Shown here: positions 8,417 through 21,687 of the stretch, piece after piece
Layout of the letters: every line of letters begins with the position of its first letter
How positions within the stretch are numbered: the first letter of the stretch is position 1
Translations under genes and position numbers: made by a program
The notes under the pieces: model-generated
What the model was told of the DNA's origin: nothing
Databases searched by the model: none
The model's input: the letters and a program-made list of their open reading frames with translations, nothing else
Assembly: GCA_009925585.1 (NCBI GenBank)
Contig: RFYK01000010.1
Coordinates: forward strand, 1 to 34,009
Direction: 5' to 3'
Origin: Betaproteobacteria bacterium
GTDB taxonomy: Bacteria; Pseudomonadota; Gammaproteobacteria; Burkholderiales; Burkholderiaceae_C
DNA length: 34,009 nt

Positions 8417-9556
8417 TTATTTGCCCTTTTTCACCGGAAGGGAATTCAGCCAACCTGCTTCCCACCATGACAACAAGCATTCCCGAACCTTTGGTGAAGC
8501 TGCGTGAACCTCGGCTTTGGACAATTGCCGTTGGTCGGCCAATTGGCGCAAAACAGACGCGTCTTTGCCTCGGCAGCGCCAGCTTTCACCATTGACAAAC
8601 ACGAAATCTTGGTCATAGAGCATTTGGGTTTTGCGGTCCAGGCGAACGCCCATCAACAGACGTGGCGGCGGTTGGCTGTCAAACCACACTTGAGATTTCG
8701 GTTCGCTCAGCCATTCCCCCAAGGCACAGCGAATGTCTGCGTCGCGTTGCGACAACTGCATCACACTGTGGCGAGCAAAGGCTTGCAGCGCCGCAGGAAT
8801 TTGGGCGGGATGACGGGTGGGCAATTGATCGGGGTCTTGGTAACTGAGCGCAGCGCCTTGCGGCTCGGTGTCCGCCAAACGCCCCATGAGCACAGCGCCC
8901 ATCGTGTGATCGGTTTCGGCTTTGAAGCCAATGGAATAGGTCATGCATTCACCCACAGCCACCCCCTCGTGGGCAAAGTGCGGCGGCAAATAAAGCATGT
9001 CTCCTGGTTCAAGCAACAAGGTTTGTGTCGGTTTGAAGTGCGCAAGTATTTTCAAAGGCACATCGTCGCGCAATGACAATTTTTTTTGCGACCCGATGCG
9101 CCAGCGCCGTTGTCCCTGTGCCTGCAACAAAAACACGTCATAGCTGTCAAAGTGCGGCCCCACCCCGCCGCCGTCACTGGCGTAACTGACCATGACATCG
9201 TCTAAGCGCGCATCGGGAATGAAGCGAAAACGCCCACGCAGTGCAGCCAAAGCGTCGTGGTGCAAATCGACACCCTGCACCAGCAAAGTCCAATGGGGTT
9301 GCTTCAAGGCTGGCAAATGTCTGGTCTTGAACGGACCGCGACGCATTTGCCATGGTTGTTTAACGCCGTCTCCCAACACCAAACGCGACTCCACATCTTG
9401 CAGCGTCGCCAACTCAAACAACTCTCGCCGCGTGATCAAAGGCTGCATTTGCGGGAAGGCTTGTCGGATCAGCAAAGGTTTTTTTTGCCAGTAATCCCGC
9501 ATGAACACGTGCGGGCTGATGCCCGCGAGCACATCGGGCAAATCGGGTTTTTTCAT
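8417..9556 (-). CDS. roxA: Cupin/JmjC-type ribosomal oxygenase (RoxA/YcfD-like)
   Basis: A 379-aa Fe(II)/2-oxoglutarate oxygenase. The E. coli homologue YcfD/RoxA (373 aa) hydroxylates an arginine of ribosomal protein L16. The iron triad is visible: His135 and Asp137 in GPHFDSYD and His196 in LPPHFAHEGVA. The N-terminal stretch HVFMRDYWQKKPLLIRQAF is the family signature, and the C-terminal third fits the dimerisation and winged-helix domain. I chose the ATG at 9556 because GGAG lies 6 nt upstream; the ATG at 9562 would put GGAG directly against the codon. The gene diverges from the FKBP gene with only 31 bp between starts. Confidence 0.9.
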   Translation of the reverse strand: MKKPDLPDVLAGISPHVFMRDYWQKKPLLIRQAFPQMQPLITRRELFELATLQDVESRLVLGDGVKQPWQMRRGPFKTRHLPALKQPHWTLLVQGVDLHHDALAALRGRFRFIPDARLDDVMVSYASDGGGVGPHFDSYDVFLLQAQGQRRWRIGSQKKLSLRDDVPLKILAHFKPTQTLLLEPGDMLYLPPHFAHEGVAVGECMTYSIGFKAETDHTMGAVLMGRLADTEPQGAALSYQDPDQLPTRHPAQIPAALQAFARHSVMQLSQRDADIRCALGEWLSEPKSQVWFDSQPPPRLLMGVRLDRKTQMLYDQDFVFVNGESWRCRGKDASVLRQLADQRQLSKAEVHAASPKVRECLLSWWEAGWLNSLPVKKGK

Positions 9557-9573
9557 GCGCATCTCCAAACTGC

Positions 9574-9579
9574 GACAAT
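9574..9579 (+). promoter_or_regulatory. Candidate extended -10 for the FKBP gene
   Basis: TGCGACAAT (TGn plus GACAAT) ends 8 nt before the ATG at 9588, with no Shine-Dalgarno. The same nine bases precede murB on the other strand. The site lies in the 31-bp divergent gap with roxA. Confidence 0.45.
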
Positions 9580-9587
9580 TCTGCCGC

Positions 9588-10109
9588 ATGAACATCACCA
9601 CAGACAGCGTTGTTGCCCTCACTTGGGTACTGAAAGATGCCCAAGGCGAAGTGCTTGACGAATTGGACGATCCCGTCGAGTTTTACCTGGGCGGCCATGA
9701 TTTACTGGAAAAAATCCAACACGCTTTACAAGATCACGCCATCGGCGACCGTTTGGACTTGCATTTAGAACCCGAAGAAGCGTTTGGAGATTTCGATGAA
9801 TTGCTGGTCTTTCTCGAGCCGCGCGCCTTGTTTCCAGCTGAAATTGAAGAAGGCATGACCATCGAGGGCCATGCACTGCCCGCCGGTTGCAGCCCTGAAG
9901 CACCCAAAGAGGTGATTTACACCATCACAGATATCTACCCGGAACATGTGGTGATTGACGGCAACCATCCATTGGCGGGCATGGCTTTGCGAATTTCGCT
10001 GACGATCACCGGTGTGCGAATGGCCACCAGCGAAGAAAAAAAGCATGGCACCTGTGGTTCAGGCTTTTTCAGCCTGCCGCCCTCACCCGGCAGCGATTTG
10101 CTGCATTGA
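9588..10109 (+). CDS. FKBP-type peptidyl-prolyl cis-trans isomerase (SlyD-like)
   Basis: A 173-aa cytoplasmic prolyl isomerase and folding helper of the SlyD type. The FKBP half opens with VALTWVLKDAQGEVLDE, then FYLGGHDLLEKIQHAL and DRLDLHLEPEEAFGD. An insert-in-flap segment follows (about residues 75-125). The FKBP fold resumes at VVIDGNHPLAGMAL, close to the DGNHPLAG motif of SlyD. The histidine- and cysteine-rich metal tail of E. coli SlyD is absent; only a short HGTCGSGF remains. The ATG at 9588 is the only start consistent with the fold; the open frame back to 9501 lies inside roxA. It abuts dut tail to tail with no gap. Confidence 0.88.
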   Translation: MNITTDSVVALTWVLKDAQGEVLDELDDPVEFYLGGHDLLEKIQHALQDHAIGDRLDLHLEPEEAFGDFDELLVFLEPRALFPAEIEEGMTIEGHALPAGCSPEAPKEVIYTITDIYPEHVVIDGNHPLAGMALRISLTITGVRMATSEEKKHGTCGSGFFSLPPSPGSDLLH

Positions 10110-10555
10110 TCAGCGCTTACCCGTCGAGCCGTAACCGCCCTCGCCGCGTTCGCTGGCTTGGGCAAATTCATCGACCACTTGAAATTCGGCCTGCAACACG
10201 GGCACGATCACCAACTGCGCAATCCGTTCCATCGGTTCGATGGTGAACGCCACCTCGCTTCGGTTCCAAGCGCTGACCATCAACTGCCCTTGGTAATCGC
10301 TGTCAATCAATCCCACCAAATTGCCCAGCACGATGCCGTGCTTGTGGCCCAGCCCTGAGCGCGGCAATATCAACGCGGCATATGCAGGGTCTTTCAAGTG
10401 GATGGCCATCCCGGTGGGCACGAGTTGCCATGCGTTGGGTTGCAAGGTCAATGGTGCCTCCAAACAAGCGCGCAAATCCAAACCCGCGCTGCCCGGGGTG
10501 GCGTAAGCGGGCATCATGTCGCGCAAACGCGCATCCAACAACTTGACATCCAATT

Positions 10556-10559
<4 letters not shown>
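10110..10559 (-). CDS. dut: Deoxyuridine 5'-triphosphate nucleotidohydrolase (dUTPase)
   Basis: A 149-aa trimeric dUTPase that hydrolyses dUTP to dUMP and PPi, keeping uracil out of DNA and feeding dTMP synthesis. All five motifs are present: [10 protein letters not shown] (1), [10 protein letters not shown] (2), [11 protein letters not shown] (3, with the catalytic Asp), [14 protein letters not shown] (4), and the P-loop-like [11 protein letters not shown] at the C-terminus (5). The ATG at 10559 overlaps the coaBC stop by 4 nt, the coaBC-dut arrangement of many proteobacteria. The longer open frame to 10643 lies inside coaBC. Confidence 0.97.
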
Positions 10560-14379
<3,820 letters not shown>

Positions 14380-14392
14380 TACCTTGTTCCTT

Positions 14393-14419
14393 GCAGGCCG
14401 CAGAGGTCTGCGTGTTTTT
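14393..14419 (+). terminator. Possible terminator or attenuator hairpin between kdsA and eno
   Basis: GCAGGCC (14393-14399) pairs with GGTCTGC (14405-14411) over seven pairs including one G-T wobble, with a 5-nt loop. Five T follow at 14415-14419. It would partly separate eno expression from pyrG-kdsA. The stem is modest and the T run starts 3 nt late. Confidence 0.4.
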
Positions 14420-14434
14420 CTTGAAGAAAGTTAG

Positions 14435-15724
<1,290 letters not shown>

Positions 15725-15745
15725 CACAACAACAAAGCTGTACAC

Positions 15746-16027
15746 ATGCGTCGTCCCGTTCCACTGATACTGTTAGGTTTGCTGGTTGTTTTGCAACTGC
15801 AGTTGTGGTTCGGGCGCGGCAGTATCCCTGATGTGTGGCGGCTTCGTCAGCAATACCAACACCAACTCGACGCCAACATGCGCTCCGAGCAAGACATCTC
15901 CAGATTGCGTGCCGAACTGCGCGACCTCAGAGACGGTTTGGAAATGGTGGAAGAGCGTGCCCGCTCCGAAATAGGCATGGTCAAACCCAACGAAATTTTT
16001 GTTCAATTAGCGAAATCATCTAAGTGA
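15746..16027 (+). CDS. ftsB: Cell division protein FtsB
   Basis: A 93-aa bitopic division protein that forms the FtsQLB complex and signals septal peptidoglycan synthesis to start. A short basic N-terminus (MRRP) precedes one transmembrane helix (about residues 5-21), then a periplasmic coiled coil (about 28-65) with repeated Leu/Arg/Asp heptads, then a conserved VEERARSEIGMVKPNEIFVQL segment typical of FtsB. Its stop overlaps the GTG start of the next gene (GTGA, 16024-16027). Confidence 0.93.
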   Translation: MRRPVPLILLGLLVVLQLQLWFGRGSIPDVWRLRQQYQHQLDANMRSEQDISRLRAELRDLRDGLEMVEERARSEIGMVKPNEIFVQLAKSSK

Positions 16028-16458
16028 ACCGCATTGCAGAGCGCACTGTTGTCCTTGTCGGTCAAAGTGTCAGCGCCCGTCAATCACTGATTGCAGCATT
16101 ACAAACCGCTCTTTTGCGCGAATCGCTGGCCTTTGATTTTTTGTGCCCTGCCGAACCCCATGGCTTGGCAGACACACCTGCCAAAGCGATCCACTTGCTG
16201 TGGCGACTTCCAGACCTTCCAACATCACCCCCGGCGCACCACGCATGGCGAGCGCAATTGCACGAACTGCAACGGCCCTACCAAACACTGCATGCTGACA
16301 AAGAGAATGTGTTGCAACAAGCCTTGTTTGCCTTGGTGAATGGTCGTCAAACCGGGTTGGCCCGCCCACCCATGGACAGCCGCTGGCAAGGTGTGTGTGA
16401 GTGCTGCGCCGATCCTGAGTGCGAACAACGCTTGTTCGGGCGACTATTGCAAAGCTGA
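16024..16458 (+). CDS. Hypothetical protein coupled to ftsB, with a C-terminal cysteine cluster
   Basis: A 144-aa protein I do not recognise. It starts with GTG overlapping the ftsB stop, so it is very likely translated. The N-terminal LVGQSVSARQSL looks superficially like a nucleotide-binding loop but lacks GKS/T. The middle is rich in Trp, His and Pro (HLLWRLPDLPTSPPAHHAW). The C-terminus has Cys125, Cys127, Cys128 and Cys133 in WQGVCECCADPECEQRLF, which could bind a metal or form disulphides. No signal peptide or transmembrane helix is seen. Its last 15 nt overlap hslO tail to tail. Confidence 0.7.
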   Translation: MNRIAERTVVLVGQSVSARQSLIAALQTALLRESLAFDFLCPAEPHGLADTPAKAIHLLWRLPDLPTSPPAHHAWRAQLHELQRPYQTLHADKENVLQQALFALVNGRQTGLARPPMDSRWQGVCECCADPECEQRLFGRLLQS

Positions 16459-17433
16459 ACTTGGCGGGGGCACCGGCGGTTGGCCGGACACAAACAATTG
16501 CGCTGCATCGATCGCGTCATAGCGGTATTGCTGGCCACAAAAATCGCAACCCACTTCGATCAATTCGCGCTCAGCCAAGATGCTGTCGGCTTCATCGCGC
16601 CCTAGGCTTCGAATCATGGCACTCACGCGTTCGCGGTTGCACGAGCATACAAACCGTGGTGAATCTTGACCCGGCTCAGGTGCGAAATGTCGGACTTGTT
16701 CTTGCCAAAACAAGCGGTGCAACACCTTGTCTGGCGCGAGTTGCAACAATTCATCAGCCGTCAAACTGTTGGCCAAGATGGCAATCCGGTTGTAGTCTTC
16801 GTTGCGGCCAATCGCGTCTTCCTCAGCCATGGTTTTGACACCTGCCAAGTTCGCGATGCCCCCCATGGGCAAGCGCTGAATCAACAAACCCGCAGCCACC
16901 TTGTCATTGGCGGCCAACACCAACGTGGTGTCGAGTTGTTCGCTTTGAAGCATGTAATGCGCCAACACATCACTGAATTTCTTCAACGGCTGCTTGTGGT
17001 CGTCATACAGCGACACCACGCCTTGGTAAGGTTGCTGGCCAGGCCGTCGCCCGATCGGGTCCAAAGTGATGGCACATCGCCCCAAGTTGTTCTGGTTAGC
17101 CATGTCTTCAAAAGGCATGCCGGGGGTGACTTCGCCCACGGTTTTGGCGGTGGATCGCAAACGCAAATCTGACTGCACTTCGACCACCGCCAGCTTGAGC
17201 GGCCCCTCTCCATGCAGCTGCAACACCAGCGCACCGTCAAACTTGATATTGGCTTGCATCAACACAGCGGCGGCGGTCATCTCACCCAGCAAATGCCGCA
17301 CGGCTGGCGGATAAGGACCCGTTTCTCGGTTGTCAGCGCGTCGGCGCAAGATGTCTTGCCAACTGTCGGTCAATCGCACCAACAAGCCTCGCACTGGCAA
17401 ACCTTCAAAGATGAACTTGTGCAATTCGCTCAT
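16444..17433 (-). CDS. hslO: Redox-regulated chaperone Hsp33
   Basis: A 329-aa cytoplasmic holdase chaperone switched on by oxidation. The N-terminal core opens with LHKFIFEGLPVRGLLVRLT and has HLLGEMTAAAVLMQANIKFDG. The C-terminal redox switch has the four zinc cysteines in the required C-X-C and C-X2-C spacing: Cys263 and Cys265 (FVCSCNRERV), Cys296 and Cys299 (GCDFCGQQY). It is longer than the 292-aa E. coli protein, mainly by a Pro-rich tail. Its ATG overlaps the upstream carbonic anhydrase stop (ATGA), so the two are co-translated. Confidence 0.96.
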   Translation of the reverse strand: MSELHKFIFEGLPVRGLLVRLTDSWQDILRRRADNRETGPYPPAVRHLLGEMTAAAVLMQANIKFDGALVLQLHGEGPLKLAVVEVQSDLRLRSTAKTVGEVTPGMPFEDMANQNNLGRCAITLDPIGRRPGQQPYQGVVSLYDDHKQPLKKFSDVLAHYMLQSEQLDTTLVLAANDKVAAGLLIQRLPMGGIANLAGVKTMAEEDAIGRNEDYNRIAILANSLTADELLQLAPDKVLHRLFWQEQVRHFAPEPGQDSPRFVCSCNRERVSAMIRSLGRDEADSILAERELIEVGCDFCGQQYRYDAIDAAQLFVSGQPPVPPPSSALQ

Positions 17434-17954
17434 GCGATTTTTTTCAAACCTTGTTTGAACCGCACGGCGTTGCCCATGTAATGTTTGGCGCTCATGCGCA
17501 ATCCTTCGATTTGCTCGGGGGTGAGTTGCCGCACCACTTTGGCAGGTGTGCCCATGATCAAACTGCCGTCAGGAAATTCTTTGCCCTCGGTAACCACAGA
17601 GCCCGCACCCACCACGCAATGCTTGCCAATGCGCGCTCCATTGAGCACCACCGCTGCGATACCGATCAGGCTTTCATCTCCGATGGTGCAACCGTGCAAC
17701 ATCACTTGGTGCCCCACGGTGACATGCTTTCCCACCACCACAGGCAAATGGTTGTCTGCGTGAATGACCGCCAAATCTTGGATATTGCTGCCCTCTCCAA
17801 TGGTGATGGTTTCGGTGTCACCACGGATCACAGCGTTGAACCACACGCTGGTGTGGGCATGCAAACTGACGGCCCCCATGACATGCGCGCTGTCTTCCAC
17901 CCAAGCGCTGGGATGAATGTCAGGGGTGTGTTGATCGAGTTGGTAGATGGCCAT
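17430..17954 (-). CDS. Gamma-carbonic anhydrase family protein (YrdA-like)
   Basis: A 174-aa left-handed beta-helix protein made of hexapeptide repeats (for example VGKHVTVGHQVMLHGCTIGDESLIGI). The three zinc histidines of the gamma class are present: His65 in AVIHADNH, and His82 and His87 in GHQVMLHGC. Relatives include E. coli YrdA and PaaY/CaiE; true carbonic anhydrase activity is not shown for all of them. The open frame extends to 18161, but the ATG at 17954 gives the family N-terminus. Its promoter region is shared with the divergent DUF455 gene. Confidence 0.88.
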   Translation of the reverse strand: MAIYQLDQHTPDIHPSAWVEDSAHVMGAVSLHAHTSVWFNAVIRGDTETITIGEGSNIQDLAVIHADNHLPVVVGKHVTVGHQVMLHGCTIGDESLIGIAAVVLNGARIGKHCVVGAGSVVTEGKEFPDGSLIMGTPAKVVRQLTPEQIEGLRMSAKHYMGNAVRFKQGLKKIA

Positions 17955-17974
17955 GGGGTGTCCGTGCAGTGTTT

Positions 17975-17986
17975 CTACAATTGTAG
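17975..17986. promoter_or_regulatory. Palindromic divergent -10 element
   Basis: CTACAATTGTAG is a perfect 12-bp palindrome, so TACAAT reads as a -10 box on both strands. On the plus strand it ends 7 nt before the DUF455 ATG at 17989. On the minus strand it serves the carbonic anhydrase gene with a leader of about 18 nt. It could instead be an operator half-site pair. -35 boxes are weak in both directions. Confidence 0.45.
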
Positions 17987-17988
17987 GG

Positions 17989-18798
17989 ATGGAATTGAGA
18001 ACCGCTGCGCTGCGTGCATTGTGCGAACCTGACCTACGCACACAGGTGGCGGCGGTGCAGTCGCTGTGGGCTTCGCGTGACCATGACACGATTGAAACGC
18101 CACGGGTGCTGCAAACACCTGCTGTCGCCTTGCCGGGACGCCCGGCAAAACCTTTGCTCAAACCGCCCCATCAAGTGCCGTCTCGGTCGGTGCACACGGC
18201 GCAGGGCTTGGCAGGTCTGGTGCATTCCATTTGCCACATTGAATTCAACGCCATCCATCTGGCGCTGGACGCCATTTGGCGGTTTGAAGGTCTGCCCGTC
18301 GCGTATTACCAAGATTGGCTGAAAGTCGCTTATGAGGAATCCACCCACTTTGTGTTGTTGAGCCAATTGTTGCAAGACATGGGCCACGCCTATGGCGACT
18401 TTGACGCGCACGATGGCCTGTGGCAAATGTGCGAGAAGACCGCCCATGATGTGGTGGCACGCATGGCGTTGGTGCCGCGCACACTGGAAGCGCGAGGACT
18501 CGACGCCACACCGCTGATTCAAGCCAAATTGTGCTTGAGTGATTCGGTCCATGCCAAAGCTTTGCAACCTGTGCTGGACATCATTTTGCGAGATGAAGTT
18601 GGTCATGTGGCCATCGGCAACCATTGGTACCGCTGGCTGTGTGAGCAACAACAGTTAGACCCACTTGAGTACTATCCCTTGCTGGTGGAACGCTATGCAG
18701 CACCTCGGCTCAAGCCCCCATTCAACAACGAAGCCCGCTTGCAAGCCGGGTTCACGTCGCAAGAAATCGATTGGTTGTTGGCTCAGCGCCTGACCTAA
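17989..18798 (+). CDS. DUF455 family ferritin-like protein
   Basis: A 269-aa protein of the DUF455 group, ferritin-like four-helix proteins related to diiron enzymes such as MiaE. Likely metal ligands lie on successive helices: His83 and Glu85 (CHIEFNAIHLALDA), Glu116/Glu117 and His120 (YEESTHFVLL), and Glu203 and His206 (RDEVGHVAIGNHWY). The biochemical role is not established for the family. The ATG at 17989 gives the normal N-terminus; the frame is open to 17947 inside the promoter palindrome. Its TAA interlocks with the xerD TAG on the other strand (18795-18798). Confidence 0.88.
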   Translation: MELRTAALRALCEPDLRTQVAAVQSLWASRDHDTIETPRVLQTPAVALPGRPAKPLLKPPHQVPSRSVHTAQGLAGLVHSICHIEFNAIHLALDAIWRFEGLPVAYYQDWLKVAYEESTHFVLLSQLLQDMGHAYGDFDAHDGLWQMCEKTAHDVVARMALVPRTLEARGLDATPLIQAKLCLSDSVHAKALQPVLDIILRDEVGHVAIGNHWYRWLCEQQQLDPLEYYPLLVERYAAPRLKPPFNNEARLQAGFTSQEIDWLLAQRLT

Positions 18799-19706
18799 CC
18801 CCTGGGGTGGTGTTGCGCATGCAATTGCTTTAACCGCTCGCGCGCCACATGTGTGTAAATCGTGGTGGTCGAAATGTCAGCATGGCCTAACAACATTTGC
18901 ACCGCGCGCAAATCTGCGCCGTGGTTTAGCAAATGTGTGGCAAACGCATGGCGCAATGTGTGTGGCGACAACGGCACACGGATGCCTGCTGCTAATGCAT
19001 ATTTCTTGATCAGCATCCAAAACATCACGCGGCTCATGGCCACCCCGCGCTGGGTCACAAACACCGCAGGGCTGTGCTTGCCACCCAGCAACACGGCGCG
19101 CGATTGGGCCAAATAACGCTGCACCCAATCTTCCGCGTCTTCACCAAAAGGCACCAAGCGTTCCTTGTCGCCCTTGCCCGTGATTCGCAACACACCCTCG
19201 CGAATGTTCAATGACAACAACGGCAAGTTGACCAATTCACTGACACGCAAACCACTGGCGTACAACAACTCCAGCATGGCGCGGTCACGCAGACCCAACG
19301 GGGTGTCAGTGTTTGGCGCATTCAACAACGCTTCAACTTGCGATTCGGTCAGTGTTTCAGGCAAACGCAGCGGTTGCTTGGCTGACAGCAATTTCAATGT
19401 GGGGTCTTCCAGAAGGCGGTTGTCGCGCAGCGCCCAGCGATAAAACCGTCGAAACACGGTCATGCGCCGGTTGGCCGATGTGGCGCGTGTGTTGTCATGG
19501 CGGTGCGCAAAATACGCTTGCAGATCAGACTCGGTGGCTCGGGATAAATCGGTGTGCTGGGTCAATAACCAACCCGCCAATGCATTCAAGTCACGTCGAT
19601 AAGCAGCCAAGGTCAAGGCCGACAAACCATCTTCTAACCACACACTGTCGATGAATGCATCGATCAGTGGATCGATGGCGTCAGTCGAGCTTGAGTTTTT
19701 GCGCAT
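18795..19706 (-). CDS. xerD: Site-specific tyrosine recombinase XerD
   Basis: A 303-aa recombinase that works with XerC at dif to resolve chromosome dimers. The N-terminal SAM-like core-binding domain holds WLEDGLSALTLAAYRRDL. The catalytic domain keeps the full set: Arg154 (ASGLRVSEL), Lys178 (TGKGDKER), His249 and Arg252 (SPHTLRHAFATH), His275 (LLGHADIS) and Tyr284 (TTIYTHV). Length and wording match XerD better than XerC or an integron/phage integrase, and no att-like repeats flank it. The ATG at 19706 lies inside the 3' end of the broken Bug gene, overlapping its original reading frame by 26 nt. Confidence 0.92.
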   Translation of the reverse strand: MRKNSSSTDAIDPLIDAFIDSVWLEDGLSALTLAAYRRDLNALAGWLLTQHTDLSRATESDLQAYFAHRHDNTRATSANRRMTVFRRFYRWALRDNRLLEDPTLKLLSAKQPLRLPETLTESQVEALLNAPNTDTPLGLRDRAMLELLYASGLRVSELVNLPLLSLNIREGVLRITGKGDKERLVPFGEDAEDWVQRYLAQSRAVLLGGKHSPAVFVTQRGVAMSRVMFWMLIKKYALAAGIRVPLSPHTLRHAFATHLLNHGADLRAVQMLLGHADISTTTIYTHVARERLKQLHAQHHPRG

Positions 19707-20600
19707 CGACCACTTTCTTGTAGACCTCGTATTCGGCCTTGAGTTGCGCGGCAAATTCTGACGGGCTGTTGGCCACCACGCGAGAACCGGTGGCTTCAAT
19801 CCGCTTGATCACGGCCGGGTCTTGCAAATGCCATAGAGCGCAGGCCGGTTCACGGGCGCCATGCCCAGTTCTTTGAACGTGGGCACATCGGGCAGTTCAG
19901 CCACCCGTTCGGGCGCGGCCACCGCCAATGCCACCAAGCGCTTGCCTTGGATGTGAGGCAACGCAGAAGGCAGGTTGTCAAAAATGATCGGCACCTGGCC
20001 ACCCACCGTGTCGCGCAACGCAGGTCCGGCGCCTGCATACGGAATGTGCACCACAAATGTGTTGCTCAACTGTTTGAACAACTCCATTTGCAAATGCCCA
20101 ATACCGCCTGTACCAGAGGATGCGTAATCGTATCGCCCAGGTTTGGCTCGCAACTCTTTCAAAAAACCGGCCATGTCTTTGGCGGGAAACGAAGGGTGAA
20201 TGGCGAGCACATTCGGTGTGGCCACCATGTTGATGACCGGCGTGAAATCGGTCAATGGCTTGTAAGCAATCGCTGGATTGATGGCTGGGTTGGTCGCCGC
20301 ACTTGACGCCGTGGCCAAGCCCAAGGTGTAGCCATCGGGTGCCGCGCGTGAAACCTCCAGAGCGCCGATCACGCCGCCGCCACCGGCTTTGTTTTCAACC
20401 ACCACGGGTTGTCCCAACGCTTTGCCCAACGGGTCTGCGACGATGCGGGCGATCAAATCGGTGCTGCCCCCCGGCGCAAAAGGCACCAACAAGCGAATGG
20501 GCTTAGACGGGTAGGTTTGCGCGAATGCGCTGCCCAGCGTGCATACACATGCCCATGCGAGCAAAGTTTTGACCATGCGTTGACTTGTCCAAAGTTTCAT
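19681..20600 (-). pseudogene. Broken Bug/TctC-family solute receptor (internal deletion and frameshift)
   Basis: A periplasmic receptor of the tripartite tricarboxylate transporter family. It has a Sec signal peptide cleaved after SAFA (residue 27) and the family blocks YPSKPIRLLVPFAPGGSTDLIAR, IPYAGAGPALRDTVGGQVPIIFDN and ELPDVPTFKELG. After LYGI (near 19825-19833) the frame runs into a stop at 19809-19811. The family C-terminus resumes in another frame as LQDPAVIKRIEATG and ends EYEVYKKVVDAQKLKLD with TGA at 19681. By alignment from memory about 21 residues are missing, that is about 64 nt, not a multiple of three. The remaining ORF is 263 aa instead of about 325. It starts with TGATG coupling to murB. 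No TctA/TctB genes are nearby, as is usual for orphan Bug receptors. Confidence 0.88.
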
Positions 20601-21649
20601 CAGACCACCACCGGTTCAGGTTCAAGCCGAATACCAAAACGTTCGTACACGCTGGTTTGTATCGCCTTGGCAAGCGTCACGACTTCGCCGCCGGTACAAG
20701 GACTGTCCCGCCCGCCTTTGTTGATGATCACCAACGCTTGCTTATCGTAAACCGCGGCATTGCCCACCGACTTGCCGCGCCAACCACATGCGTCGATCAA
20801 CCATGCCGCAGCGAGTTTGATGCTGCCATCACTCAGGTGGTAGTGCACCAGTTTCGGCTCGCGCGCAATGATGTCCGCGCATTGTTCAGGGGACACAGTG
20901 GGGTTTTTGAAGAAACTGCCCGCGTTGCCGACCACCTCGGGGTTGGGCAATTTGGCGCGACGGATCTCACACACCCATTCAAAAATTTCCATCGGGCTGG
21001 GGTTGGCAATGCCATGCTGCTGCTGTTTTTTGGTGAGGTCGGCGTAACCCAAATCGGGCCTCCATTGTTTGGGCAATCGAAAACGCACCCGCGTGATCAA
21101 GGCGCGGCCCAACAGTCCCAGGTCACGCCGGTCAGCCGCCTGGTGCTTGAACACCGAATCCCTGTAACCAAAACCGCATTGCGCGGCGTCCAGCGTGAAA
21201 TGCTGACCGGTGTGCAAATCGACCGCATCGAGCGATTCAAAACGGTCTTGCAACTCCACGCCATAGGCCCCAATGTTTTGCACGGGCGACGCGCCAACGG
21301 AACCGGGGATCATGGCCAAATTTTCCAAACCCGGCCAACCCTGTTGCAAGGTCCACTCCACCAAGTCGTGCCAATTTTCGCCGGCGGCCGCCTCCACGAT
21401 CCAAGCCTTGTCATCCTGCGACACCAAGGATTTCCCCAGCAGTTCGACTTTGATGACCAGCGGCTTGATGTCACCCGTGATGACGATGTTGCTACCGCCG
21501 CCCAACACGAAATGGGGTTCAAGCCGAACCGGGTCGGTCAGTAATTCCTCGACATCGGTCATGCTGCGCAATCGCAGCAAACGCTCAGCTTTGGCAGCGA
21601 TGCCAAAGGTGTTGTGCGGTTGCAGGGGGACTTGTGTCTCGATAATCAT
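20600..21649 (-). CDS. murB: UDP-N-acetylenolpyruvoylglucosamine reductase
   Basis: Reduces UDP-GlcNAc-enolpyruvate to UDP-MurNAc with NADPH, a cytoplasmic step of peptidoglycan synthesis. The 349-aa FAD protein has [12 protein letters not shown], the FAD motif [11 protein letters not shown] and [24 protein letters not shown]. The catalytic Ser is in [10 protein letters not shown] and the C-terminal Glu in RLEPEPVVV, which match E. coli Ser229 and Glu325. It belongs to the longer E. coli-like type. The ATG at 21649 has GACAAT 6 nt upstream and no Shine-Dalgarno. The stop overlaps the Bug pseudogene start by one base. Confidence 0.96.
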   Translation of the reverse strand: MIIETQVPLQPHNTFGIAAKAERLLRLRSMTDVEELLTDPVRLEPHFVLGGGSNIVITGDIKPLVIKVELLGKSLVSQDDKAWIVEAAAGENWHDLVEWTLQQGWPGLENLAMIPGSVGASPVQNIGAYGVELQDRFESLDAVDLHTGQHFTLDAAQCGFGYRDSVFKHQAADRRDLGLLGRALITRVRFRLPKQWRPDLGYADLTKKQQQHGIANPSPMEIFEWVCEIRRAKLPNPEVVGNAGSFFKNPTVSPEQCADIIAREPKLVHYHLSDGSIKLAAAWLIDACGWRGKSVGNAAVYDKQALVIINKGGRDSPCTGGEVVTLAKAIQTSVYERFGIRLEPEPVVV

Positions 21650-21655
21650 GTCAGA

Positions 21656-21661
21656 ATTGTC
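21656..21661 (-). promoter_or_regulatory. murB: Candidate extended -10 for murB
   Basis: The minus strand reads TGCGACAATTCTGACATG. The extended -10 (TGC-GACAAT) ends 6 nt before the ATG, with no RBS. TGCGACAATTCTG is shared exactly with the FKBP gene upstream region. Confidence 0.45.
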
Positions 21662-21687
21662 GCACCCTGAACTTACTTAGATTTGCC

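Noticed and set aside
16054-16090. A P-loop in the unknown protein after ftsB
   Set aside because: LVGQSVSARQSL lacks the GKS/T lysine and there is no Walker B strand, so an NTPase call is not supported.
18795-19706. A phage or integron integrase marking a mobile island
   Set aside because: Length, motif wording and the housekeeping neighbours (murB, DUF455) fit chromosomal XerD; there are no att repeats, tRNA or cargo genes.
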